A stretch of DNA of 64,000 nucleotides, from the NCBI GenBank assembly GCA_014607495.2, contig CP053169.1:1860001-1924000 (forward strand), read 5' to 3'. Origin of the DNA: Carposina sasakii. Taxonomy: Eukaryota; Arthropoda; Insecta; Lepidoptera; Carposinidae. Both the position numbers and the translations under genes were made by a program. Position 1 is the first letter of the stretch. Every line of letters starts with the position of its first letter. A model generated the notes under the pieces. It did no database searches and was not told the DNA's origin. It worked only from the letters and a program-made list of their open reading frames with translations. Positions 1-10,395 of the stretch are shown here, piece after piece.

Positions 1-1663
1 GGTTTTGTCCGTTTGTATAGGTAGATCAGACACATAAAACACAAGTAAATATCTAGTCAAGCTCTTGTGTAATTTGGTTAATTTTAGGCCATCATTTACG
101 TTAGTTGTTTTACTGACAGGTAAATTAAAAACGACTATGCGACCGATTTAAGGAACCCTCATTTTGTAATCTATTGAATAATGCAAAAGGTCATGTTTGT
201 TTACCAGTGAATATTTAGAAATTGTGACCAGTCGTAAGTTCACAAAATCAGCCTGCCGAAATGTTAGGTACATCCAGCGCCGGCCCGAAGTAAATTTTAG
301 AATGGAGCGAGATCCAATGATTCTCCAGTTTGCTCCTAATAATATATACCTATATCTTTACAATTTAGGCGCCCTCTAGGATTTGGCGCCTGGAGCGACT
401 GCTCCGTTCGCCGTATGGGCGGGCCGACCCTGGGTACATCATGCAAACATAAAGTTTCATAAAAAATCGCAACAACAGTATTCAAGGAAAAAAAATCAAA
501 AATTAAAGAGAGCATACTTTAACATGATTAAATTGACCGACAGAAGGTAAATAACATAGAAAAACCTACTTTCAATTTATATGGGTGGATTGGGTTGGAC
601 AATCATAAAATAATTATAAAAATATTAATAATCATGTCCATATTAATATTATATTTATTCATTAAACTCCATATATTTACGGAATTACTTATAAAATGTA
701 GACTAAAGGTATTCCTGAAATAATGGATAATAGGGCGATTCCGACAGTCACACTTAAACCTAAACCTAATCGTAGTCAGGTCTATCTCTCTCCGTTCTTA
801 ACATAAATGGCCGAGAGAGAAAAGGACAGGTAGGACTAATTTTACGTTTAGGTTTAAGTGTGACGGTCAGAATCGACCATAATATCAGATTACTTATTTT
901 CAGCTTATTCTTTTAGATCCAAATAACTTTATTTTCAAATAACACATTTTATAAATAATCCCCGAAATGCTTAGGAAAATAATAACAATTTATTTTGAGA
1001 TCTATGTCATGTAGGTGGACAAAATATTTGTTAATTTAAACTGTAGGTATACTTATAAAAATAGAATCATCATAATGATCAATTATTTCAGCTAGATTAT
1101 TGTAACAAATTATCCATACACATGACAAATGTTATTAGAATAATACACTACAATATTGTAGAATTCACCATCAATTTGGGTAAAAAAAATTTCATAACTA
1201 GGGCAGTCAAAGACCTTAGAAGTTGAGATTATTCATCAGATGTTATTGAAATTGGCATAACTTTTGCTGTGCTTTTCCTTATCTATCACATTTTATTTTC
1301 CCCAAATCAATGGTTTTATCATAAGCATAAAACTAACTTTATTAGAAACGAAAGACATTTAACAATAGCCTGTATGGCTCACATAATAAAGGCACAAATA
1401 AGTTCAGACTTAATTATTATATACTTAAGTCTTATAGTAAAAAAAAAATTCTAAAAAATAGCACATATTGAGCAGAGGGCTTTGAGTTTTCAATTCGAAC
1501 TCGCTCGCGTTTACGTTCAGTAATTGACCAATCACGTGGAACTATTATTTTCACTCGTACTACCACAAGTCATCACGCCGCATCGTGATTGGTTGGCCGT
1601 AAAACGAGAACGCGATCTAGTTCGAAATGAAAACTCCAAACTATTTTAATACTCACTATAAAA
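1..1663. other. 3' flank of p53, no gene seen
   Basis: AT-rich sequence with short chance ORFs only. The recognisable content is a small MITE near 728-884. A GC-richer stretch at 370-430 is unassigned. Confidence 0.5.
728..884. mobile_element. Foldback MITE (GACAGTCACACTTAAACC)
   Basis: The left end (ATTCCGACAGTCACACTTAA) is mirrored by the right end (TTAAGTGTGACGGTCAGAAT), giving arms of about 35 bases. Related pieces lie at 5195-5328, 29025-29130 and 41410-41490. Confidence 0.75.
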
Positions 1664-4600
1664 CTATTGCTCCTTAAGTTTTTCTATAGTGGTTTTGAAG
1701 TTTTGAATATACTCATTGTATTCTTCTAGTGCTTTTTGATCGTGTTTTTTTAAATCTGCTGATTTTTGGTCGTCAACGTTCCCGAAAACCGGAATCATCC
1801 TCATCATCACGATCATTTTTCTATGGAAGCATACCTGGGAAGTGTCTGGTTTCCAAAATATTAGGGTCCAAAGTTGAGTAAATAGACTGCGTTTTTCTGC
1901 TCTGGTAGCAGGCCTTTTAGTTTCAGCTGTAAACCAAAATAACAAATATCTTGATATATGTACCTACTAAATACTTATCTATCTATATACAGGGTGTAAA
2001 AAGACAACAATGTTTTTTTAATACCTCTTATTCTTTGTAAGGTTACGATCAATTTCTTCTATATGGAACGACAAAAACCCTCGGTACGATACCCACAGAC
2101 AACGAAACTCTGCCGGCACCACGCGGCTACACAACATTAATCTTACCGGTGGCAATGTAAGTACAGGATCCTCAGACTCCGCTGGTGGATTGGGCACGGT
2201 TTCCAGTTTGATCTTCTTCAGTTTCACCGGTGGTGGAGTGATCTGGTTGCTGGCAACCCGCTTCTTGCCCGATATGTAGACACCTTCGGTTTCCTCGTCC
2301 TTGCTGATATCTCTCTTGGGGCAGGAGCAAACCCGCGCGCCTACGCTTTGCCGGCCGTATACTACGCCTCTGTAGAATATAGTGGTGATTTAAAGACAAT
2401 ATAGACATGGCAAAACTCCCCTATACAGGGTGTAACAAAAGGAGTATGTTAAGCGAAAAGCTATGTAAATAGCCCACTAAAAGGAACCTAAACTCAAAAT
2501 TTCAGACACAAAATCACATGTTTATTTTTCCAGATACTATGGAGAATTCCTACACAACTCAGGAATGTTCATACAATCTTGAAAAATGAACATGTGATTT
2601 CGAGTCTCAAATTTTGGAAATAGGTTCTCTATAGTGGGCTATTTACATAGCTTTTCGTTTAACATACCCTTAGTGTTACACCCTGTATAAAAAGATTATT
2701 TGCAAGAGCAAAAAATACGTAAAAGCCTTTAAGGTTACCTAAATAAAATAATTTACTTACCAAATACAAAACAAGATCAAAACCAATATCAGACCAAGCA
2801 TGTTCCATCAAAATCAACATATTCCAGAATGACACGACTGTGTTAAAAAAAAATGGAGTAGCCAGAATTACTGGATCGCAAAGGACATCCTAAGGCCATG
2901 TTTAGTATGTTCAGATATTAAAGATCAGTGTTGCTAGCTCATCGCCTTAGATAACGCCCCTGGGGCCCCCCATTCAAGGGCGGTCATGAGGATCTGTGGT
3001 CATGAGATAGACCGATGACTTGAAGAGGACGGCTGGTAGGGACTGGATGGTAAAAGCGGGAGATCGAACCGTGTGACTTGCTCTGGTGCAGGTCTACGTC
3101 CAGCAGTGGACTGCAATAGGCTAACGATATATATAGTATACTGGGTGTAAAAAGACAATTTTGTTCTTTTAATACCTCATATTCTTTGTAACATCCCGAT
3201 CACTTTTTTCTATGGAAGCACCCCTGGGAAACCACGGGTTTCCAAGATATTGAGGTTCAAAGTTACATTGATATTAATCATTTTTTTTTACATAAATTCA
3301 TCTGAAATCGGTTACCGAACATTTTTTTCGAAGATACCATGTCAAAGTGTAAAAAAAAAAAATCGTTGTCTTTTTACACCCTGTATAAGTATGCAACTAA
3401 CCCTTCATCCTCCAGCGTGAAAACCACATCAATAGCGCGTCGGTTAATCCCGCTGGTACAACTATTCTTGCACACAAACAGGTAAGCGTGTGCGGCGGGC
3501 GGACGTAACCTCACCACCACAGAGTGCCATGCGTCTGCGCCGCCGCAGTAGTACACACCCGCCGCGCCAGGCTCGCGGGCCGATTGAAGCACGTTCTTTA
3601 CTGGAGGACAAACGTATTGCATTATATTATTTACCACTGGACGCCCGCGACTCCGTCCGCGTGGACTGCAGAAAAAATAAAATGTCGAAATTATCCGGGA
3701 TAAAAAGTAGCCTATGTGTTAATCCAGGGTGTCAGCTAACTCCATACCAAATTTTACTTAAATTGCTCCAGCCGTTTTTACGTGAAAGAGTAACAAACAT
3801 ACATCCATCCATCCATACTTACAAACTTTCGCGTTTATATTAGTAAGATTATATTATTTACTAGTGGACGCCCGCGACTCCGTCCGCGTGGACTACAGAA
3901 AAAAACAAAACATTGATTATCCGGGATAAAAACGTTTTCCGGGATAAAAAGTAGCCTTTATGTTAAGTGGGACCTGTCACAATATATTCCTGAAAACTAC
4001 ATCGAAATCGGTTCAGCCGTTTCTGAGATTAGCGTGCTGCGTTTGTGCACGCTAATCTCAGAAACGGCTGAACCGATTTCAGACAAACAAACAAACTGAT
4101 AAACAGACAAAAATTCCAAGTCATTGTTTTGGTTACTATTGCGTTGATAAAGGTATTCTATAATATTTTTTCTTATATATCTTCCATGTACAGACAGCGA
4201 TCCGTTGCATTTTTATTATTATATGTATAGATTTCAATGTTACTAAGCTAAAATTAAAATCACTGTCATAAGTGCTTTTTGTACAAGTCAATCCTAATGC
4301 ATTTGCTACCAGTATCATTCAGTACCTACCTATGTCCTTTTGCTGGAAAGAGTAACGAACATACACACTCATTCATCCATACATAGGGTTTTCACAGTGA
4401 ATTTCGTGATCACAGACCTAAATATCGTATCACATGCCATTGGTTCGCCATCCCTGCACTACAACATCAAATACAACTTCCAAATTATGTGAAAAAACAA
4501 GGTAAACAACATTAGGTACACAACGTATTGTAACTTTTTTACTTTTTATTTGTTAGTGCATTTGCTGTTATAGCGGCAACAGAAATACATAATTTTTGAA

Positions 4601-7600
4601 AATTTCAACTGTCTAGCTATCGCGGTTCTTGAGATACAGCCTGGCGACGGACAGACGGACGGACAGACAAAGGGTGAAGTCTTAGTAATAGGGATGGAGT
4701 AGGGATGTGTAATGATGCGTCATCCAACCACACATACAAACCATAGTAAGCTCGGCGCCTACTAGAAAATACGCACACTAGCGCAACGCGCCGCCATTTC
4801 GGTGCTTCAATCTGTGCATTGACAGCATTACTTCATGGTAGGGCCCATAACCTTATGATACAATGCAAGGGCAAAGAGACTATTTATTTACTAGGAACAA
4901 TACAACACATTAATTACTTTACGGATTATATTAATGGAGAAGTGTTTTTATAAATTTATCTTAGTCAAGATATTATATATTATAAAATTATTAATAAAGA
5001 AATGGAAAAAATTCCTCACCCAGATGGGAATCGAACCCACGACGCTGGCACGCGGAATGCAGAGGTCGTGGGTTCGATTCCCACCCGGGTGAGGAATTTT
5101 TTCCATTTCTTTATTAATAATTTTTTAATTACTTTAGTTATCTGACAACTACAAAATGGTCAAGAGTGTTTTCCTCTTAGTACCATATTATGGTTATATG
5201 GCCGTCACAATTAAACGTTAATTTAAAATTAGACAGGTCTGTCCATCTCCATTCTTAACATAAAAGGGACATGTAGGACTAAAGGTTAAGGTTAGGTTTA
5301 AGTGTGACCGTCAGAATCGACCATATTATACAGGGTGTAGGTGACAGCCAGACAAATACTGAAATGCTGAACAAGTACCATTGTGTTGAGCTATATGACA
5401 GTGTTATAACTTTTTTATATTTTTTATTTGATTATCAGTAATCTTTGCTCTCCGCGCCAATTGTATCGGGCGATCCTGTGACAAATTAAATGGGCTTATT
5501 GGTTATTGTGTGACATATTGCTGTTTTTTTGGATCACTTGTGACTCTTCATTAGGGTTGTCAGTAATTTGAACTTTTTTAAAGGCAACTTTTTTTTGAAA
5601 ATCATTTTTTGGTTAAAATGTCATTTTTAAGTCATTATCTAAGGCTTAATTAAACAAACCAAACTATTTTTTTCCTGGAAATATAAAAAAAATTACAGAA
5701 AATTTTCCTGCGAAATTTTTCAGTATTTTCCGCCTTAGAATCATGGTCTGAAGTCATGGTAACAATTTGCCTGAACGTCACAAACATCCTGTATAGAGGA
5801 AATATACATACTGCCATTCTCCGAGTCGTGCTGTTTACAGATAGTGACCGGCTTCTCCGCTTGGTCTCGGCTAGAGAACACAACGGTGGCTCGGACGAAC
5901 CGCGCGGGGCAGGTCGGCTCCCAGTTGAAGTGTACTGAGAAGTTGCACTTCATGTCCAGGTAGATGCGGTTCAGTTTGTGCGAGTACTGGAAACGAATTG
6001 AGTATATAAACATCCTACCCTTATCCTGTTATTTATGGAGCTGACGCAATATGCTTTCTTTTGAAACTCATATTGACACAGATTTGGCGTTTGTATTACA
6101 GCCGGCAAAGTCCGAAACGAGATTATCCGGCAGAAGACCAAAGTGACAGACATAGTCTCGAAATGTAGCAGACTGAAGTGGCAGTGGGTCGGCCACATCT
6201 GTCGTAGAACCGATGGACGGTGGAGTAAACTGGTTCTCGAATGGAGACCGCGCCTCGGCAAGCGTAGCGTTGGACGCCCTCCGGACAAATGGACAGATGA
6301 CTTAAAGAGGACGGCTGGTAGTGACTGAATGGCAAAAACGGGAGATCGAGCCATGTGGCGTACACTTGGAGAGGCCTACGTCCAGCAGTGGACTGCAATA
6401 GGTTGACGACAGCTCCCTGATTACGTAACTAGCGGTAGCACAGCCGAAGCAATGCGATAGCGAAAATTGAGTGTGTGTGCTTGTGCGAGGTGCGGGAGAA
6501 CGTCGTGCGCTCGTTGCGCGCGCGCACACACTCGAGATTATCGCGATCGCATTGCATCGGCTCTACTACTGCAAATTAGGTTATCAGGAGACCGATCAGT
6601 GTAATATCGTGACATAGCAACAGATTTGTAATTAATTATGGCCACCAGTGTCGGGCTTACACCACCTAGAAATGATGATCTCCGACCGTATTTCGGCCAA
6701 GTCGACCAATCTCTACGGAAATTGGCCAGATACGCAGGAGATATTATAGTGCACAAGTGTGTGCGCAAACGCAGATGCACTCTCTATTCCGTTACTCTCA
6801 TAGTCCGATGGGACGGACAGTGGTTAAGACTTGCACCTTTCAAGCGGGAGGCGTAAGTTCGATCCTAGTCACGGGCCTGTACCAATGAATTTATTTCATG
6901 TACAGATTTTTAAAGCTGTAACAAGCCGTATGTATTCGTTACTGAGTAACGGATACTGCATCAAGTACCGAGTAACAAAACGTTACCCAGGAATTCGTCT
7001 CGTTACTCGCATGTTTCGTATCATGGGTATTTTTCGTATCTGTTTCGGATCGCAAGTGGTGTTTGATACGTTTGTTTTTGATCGTATGTTCTACCAATGC
7101 GCGTGATGCGGTTCGTTTAAATCGCTTATTTCAAAGAACGGTGATTAGGTTTGTTTAAAGTACTTATAATTTTTTTTTAATATCGTCAAAGTTTTTTTAC
7201 TGTTTTGTACTATTTTTTGTAATATAATTTAAGTTTGTGGTTAAAACTTTTTAAATATGCAGTAAATCCATTGCAAATTTAGTATATTACGTCGACAGTT
7301 CACGTAGATTCGCCTCGTTACCATACTACATACTATAGTTACTATATTATATGCGATATCAGAAGTAACGAGTTCGGTAACGATACGATAGTAACGAGTA
7401 CTCATGGTCAAAGTAACAAATACATACGGGTACGCTTTTATTCGTTACTTTTACACCTCTACAGATTTTAATGTTGTAAAAATTGTCACTTAGCTTGTGC
7501 CTCGGAAAGCACGTAAAACTGTTGGTCCTGCGCGTGATCTCACCAAGAAATAGTGTGAACGTGAATGCTTATAAAAACTTTCTGACTGTTGCTGCTTTAA

Positions 7601-10395
7601 AATAAAATTAAATGAAATTAAAATATGTACATACTTATTCTAATTAACTTAATATGCATTATCAACTCTTTCTAAGAAAAACTTACAATATATTTTCGTC
7701 TCCGTGTGTCTGATCCATTAATTTCCACAACAAAATTATAATCCCCTATTATGGTGGACGTTTCAGGAGGTCCAATTGGTGTTATCTGCAAAAAACAATA
7801 CATATAATAAAAATGTAACGGATCGCTGTCTGTACATGGAAGATATATGAGAAAAAATATTATAGGAGACCTTTATCAACGCAATAGAACCCAAAACAAT
7901 GATTTTTTGAATTTTTGCCTGTTTGTCGGTTTGTTTTTCGGTTTGTCTGTGCGTTTGTGCACGCTAATCTCAGAAACGGCTGAACCGATTTCGATGCAGT
8001 TTTCAGGAATATATTGTGACATGTCCCACTTAACATACTGGGTGTAAAAAGACAACTTTCGTCTTTTAATACCTCATATTCCTTGTAACATCCCGATCAT
8101 TTTTTTTCTATGGAAGCACCCCTGGGAAACCATGGGTTTCCAAGATATTGAGGGTCAAAGTTACATTAATATTATAATTTTTTTTACATAAATCCATCTG
8201 AATTTGGTTACTAAACATTTTTTTCAAAGATACCATGTCAAAATGTTATGTTAGTTTTGTAGGTACATTTGTACTTTGAACATCAAACGAATACATTCCA
8301 GTTCCATAGAAGAAAATGATCGTAACCTTACAAAGAATACGAGGTATTAAAAAAACATCGTTGTCTTTTTACACCCTGTATAGGCTACTTTTTATCCCGG
8401 GAAAATGTTTTTATCCCGGATAATTTCGACATTTTGTTTTTTCTGTAGTCCACGCGGACGGATTCGCGGGCGTCCACTAGTGAATAAATAAAAATAAAAT
8501 AAGAACTACATATACACACACTGTTGGATTTCCAAAACTGGGGTAGCCAGCCACAGAACTGCAAGCTTACAAACCAGATCTTACAATCAGGTTTAGCATA
8601 AGCTAAGCCAGATGCAAAAAATCAATTGCTAGCTAGGCGCCTGAGAGTGCCACCAAGTTTTTTGGTCATCTCTTACAACATGCACAGGAGATGCAGCTGA
8701 TTCTTATGAATTCCCTCATCAGCACATATCAGTCTAATACATAAGACTAATACATACATACATATAATCACGCCTTTATCCCTTACGGGGTAGGCAGAGT
8801 ACCAAGGGCCGATGGAACCACATGGTGCCACTTCTGACCAATTTTGAGGGTATAGTTGAGATGTACAAGTTCGGTTAGTAGTGACAGGTGGTCAGCCCAA
8901 CGCCTACAAAACACCAAGACCCTCTTGTCCCTCTACTGACTTGTACAGTATGCCCGGGAAGAGAAGCAGCTGTAGTATTGTACGTTTTTTTTTCACTCCC
9001 AGAGCAGTAAGGCTAATATTTACATTAATCACAGCGACTGGCAGTAGGCTCACCCTTAACGACATTGGACTTAATAAGCTAACTAGTGATCTCTTTGGGG
9101 GATAATGGGCGAGACTATAAATATTTATGCATGCATGTATAGAGACTGGTGCAGTTTTCAATAAAATACGGCCTTGTTATGACATATGATAATTGGATGA
9201 AATAACTTACTGGATGAAATTCAACTTTAGGCTCCATAAACTTATGGGCGACATCCATGGTTTCTTCTAAAATGATGGAGTTTTCAGGGTTCATTATCTC
9301 CATTTGGTCCAGTTCCGTGAACTCTGTTATCATTCTGTGGAATACAACAATAGTTCAATATGAATTCTATAAATTACTATTGTACCCACTATTGTGCCAT
9401 TGTACCCATGTGAATCCGGGGTCCCTAGTTATACATATAAACCTTCCTCTTGAACCACTCTATCTAATAAAAAAAAATGCATTAAAATCCATTGCATACT
9501 TTTAAACAACAGACAGCAGGATGACTTTGTTTTATAATATGTAGTGATAGTGAGTGATCTAGATTAAAGTTAATGCTAGAAATAGTAGGTATACAGCCTA
9601 TCTTGCCTGTAGTCTTTGCCTACCCCTATGGGACATAAGCATGAGGTTATGTATGTACATATATATTTTCCAAAGAAAATTATTGCTCAATAATTTATGT
9701 ATTTTAATAATAATAATTAAATTATTGAAATGTTCCTATCAATCATCACTTTGTTTGGTGATCAATGAACAAGATCAACTTGCAATACATACAATTTTCA
9801 AAATAGATGATGCAACAATCACTCTAACATTGCATCACTTTCCCTTCCATCAAAGTAGGTTGCAGGATATTGAACTGAGAAAAAAATGAGCCTATTAAAA
9901 AACCCTTCTTTTGTTAGTAAAATAGCAAGTGTGTAATAAACAAGAATATTTTATTATAATTATTGAACCTACTCAAACCAACAAAGAAATATTCCACATA
10001 AAGGGCAAAATAGAAATAACTTTAATGTCCACTTACTTACATGGTCAATACAAAATTTCTAAATATCTTAGCAGATATATTTTAGCAGAATATGAATACT
10101 AAAACCCACCGGTCACCAAACCGCCTGCCCAGCGTGGTGACTATGGGCAAATACCCCCCATGGCAGTCTTGTGGTGTGCCCTGGGGGAGGCCTACGTCTA
10201 GTAGTGGCCTGCAATAGGCTGATGATGATGAATACTAAAAAGTGAAGTACTCTTGATTCTAATAAAAATAATAATCATCAGGTATAAAATATGTACTTAC
10301 ACAGGAGAAACATTGTTTAAGTACTGCTGCATCAGCTGGTCCGTGAACTCCATTGATGATGAGAGCACAAAATTAGGATCCTCCTGTTTAAACAT
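1664..10395 (-). CDS. p53: p53 tumour-suppressor-family transcription factor, 7 coding exons
   Basis: Seven exons join in one frame (361 codons plus stop): 10395-10301, 9334-9211, 7785-7687, 5986-5812, 3600-3402, 2369-2147 and 1834-1664. All have AG/GT borders, and the intron phases agree (2,0,0,1,2,0). Residues about 107-251 are the p53 DNA-binding domain. Visible landmarks are zinc ligands C156/H159 (CKQH) and C208/C212 (CKNSC), the INRR motif (R218 and R219 match human R248/R249), TLED at 226-229, and RVCSCPKRD at 243-251 with the R273/R280 equivalents. The N-terminal 75 residues are acidic, as in a transactivation region. The family acts in the nucleus as a stress-activated transcription factor controlling DNA-damage response and apoptosis. 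The start is the first ATG; a splice acceptor 12 bases upstream implies a 5'UTR intron. The last exon is uncertain: 1834 is the only acceptor I found that keeps frame with the strong donor after 2147, and it lies inside a transposon fragment. Exons 1-6 are secure. Confidence 0.88.
1760..1900 (-). mobile_element. MITE fragment forming part of the p53 last exon
   Basis: These 141 bases match, almost base for base, the 3' half of the MITE copies at 50497-50885 and 59498-59873, from GCAGAAAAACGCAG to GACGACCAAAAATCA. The p53 frame is open through the fragment. With the acceptor at 1834 about 25 residues are transposon-derived, followed by about 31 non-transposon residues ending in KLKEQ. Confidence 0.85.
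2423..2690. mobile_element. Foldback MITE (CAGGGTGTAACAAAA) in p53 intron 5
   Basis: It begins TACAGGGTGTAACAAAAGG and ends with the reverse complement, TTACACCCTGTA. The inner arms (GTTAAGCGAAAAGCTATG and its complement) also pair. Other copies are at 26262-26927 (interrupted), 26927-27177 and 57148-57665. Confidence 0.85.
3139..3387. mobile_element. MITE (CAGGGTGTAAAAAGACAA) in p53 intron 5
   Basis: Inverted termini GGGTGTAAAAAGACAA and TTGTCTTTTTACACCC bound about 249 bases. It ends about 15 bases downstream of the p53 exon-5 donor (3402). Related: 8038-8385 (complete), with fragments at 1991-2085 (p53 last intron) and 28137-28215. Confidence 0.8.
3640..4130 (+). mobile_element. Two adjacent copies of a SINE/RTE-like repeat
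   Basis: Both start GTGGACGCCCGCGACTCCGT, followed by GGGATAAAAAGTAGCCTA and a segment containing AATCGGTTCAGCCGTTT or its variant. The first ends at a (CATC)n tail and TTCGCGTTTATATTAGTA near 3848; the second starts near 3860. This is the most frequent dispersed repeat in the window (also 7815-8482, 14104-14480, 20775-20985, 28395-28716, 29385-29612, 37887-38097, 49733-50045, 50888-51245, 54640-55195). Confidence 0.75.
4985..5125. repeat. Head-to-head tRNA-like foldback
   Basis: Two near-perfect arms of about 58 bases surround a 20-base spacer (about 5044-5063). The right arm contains GTGGGTTCGATTCCCAC, the T-arm/B-box of a tRNA-like sequence, and the left arm is its complement. Outside it both arms run into GAAATGGAAAAAATTCC. 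A single-orientation relative lies at 25520-25640, and the preceding 60 bases recur at 25797-25880. It is too rearranged to be a working tRNA gene. Confidence 0.8.
5329..5796. mobile_element. MITE (CAGGGTGT...GACAGCCAGACAAAT) in p53 intron 4
   Basis: Starts TACAGGGTGTAGGTGACAGC and ends CACAAACATCCTGTATA. The right end stops only about 15 bases from the p53 exon-4 splice donor (exon end 5812), so the insertion nearly abuts an essential splice site. Other copies: 58658-59068 and 62500-63530. Confidence 0.75.
6104..6405 (+). pseudogene. RTE/BovB-like LINE, 3' coding end, in p53 intron 3
   Basis: The frame from 6104 encodes the C-terminal region typical of lepidopteran RTE LINEs, including RRTDGRW, VLEWRPR, RSVGRPPDKWTDDL and, past a TGA at 6326, the terminal EAYVQQWTAIG. 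The stop falls where the family has tryptophan, so it is a nonsense-disabled, 5'-truncated copy. It lies antisense to p53. Confidence 0.8.
6417..6580. mobile_element. MITE (GTAACTAGCGGTAGCA)
   Basis: The left end (TACGTAACTAGC...AAGCAATGCGATAGCG) is mirrored on the right (CGATCGCATTGCATCGGC...AATTAGGTTA). It belongs to the family of 25970-26168; a partial end lies at 61615-61670. Confidence 0.65.
6620..6920 (+). mobile_element. Composite SINE-like repeat
   Basis: Bases 6675-6815 match 61130-61275 (CTCCGACCGTATTTCGGC through TCATAGTCCGATGGGAC). This is followed by a tRNA-like piece (TGGTTAAGACTTGCAC, then GTAAGTTCGATCCTAGTCAC), the same module as the head of 58378-58640. Confidence 0.65.
6916..7456. 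mobile_element. MITE rich in CGTTACT/AGTAACG motifs
   Basis: The left part has CGTATGTATTCGTTACTGAG, and the right part is its near mirror (AGTAACAAATACATACGGG) ending TTCGTTACTTTTACA. The interior has many AGTAACG palindromic steps. Located in p53 intron 3. Confidence 0.6.
7815..8482 (-). mobile_element. SINE/RTE-like repeat split by a nested MITE
   Basis: The minus-strand copy of the GTGGACGCCCGCGA repeat is interrupted after CCCACTTAACATA by a CAGGGTGTAAAAAGAC MITE (8038-8385) and resumes at TAGGCTACTTTTTATCCC. The flanks share TA, consistent with a TA target duplication. Immediately upstream of p53 exon 3 (7785-7687) on the minus strand. Confidence 0.8.
8752..9060 (+). mobile_element. 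Dispersed repeat (AATCACGCCTTTATCCCTTA)
   Basis: Shares ATAATCACGCCTTTATCCC, GTAGGCAGAGCACCAAGGG-like and GACAGGTGGTCAGCCCA blocks with 10795-10925, 19943-20105, 41955-42071/47906-48055, 54843-55094 and 60558-60665. No coding potential seen. In p53 intron 2. Just upstream (8530-8720) is another repeat related to 2860-2960, 13480-13600, 37185-37300, 41230-41330 and 48690-48880. Confidence 0.7.

Noticed and set aside
3490..3843. 117-codon plus-strand ORF
   Set aside because: It is the antisense of p53 exon 5 joined to a SINE-like repeat; p53 explains the coding signal.
6143..6328. ORF resembling a craniofacial development protein-like gene
   Set aside because: This is the RTE LINE C-terminus, a common source of such annotations, not a host gene.
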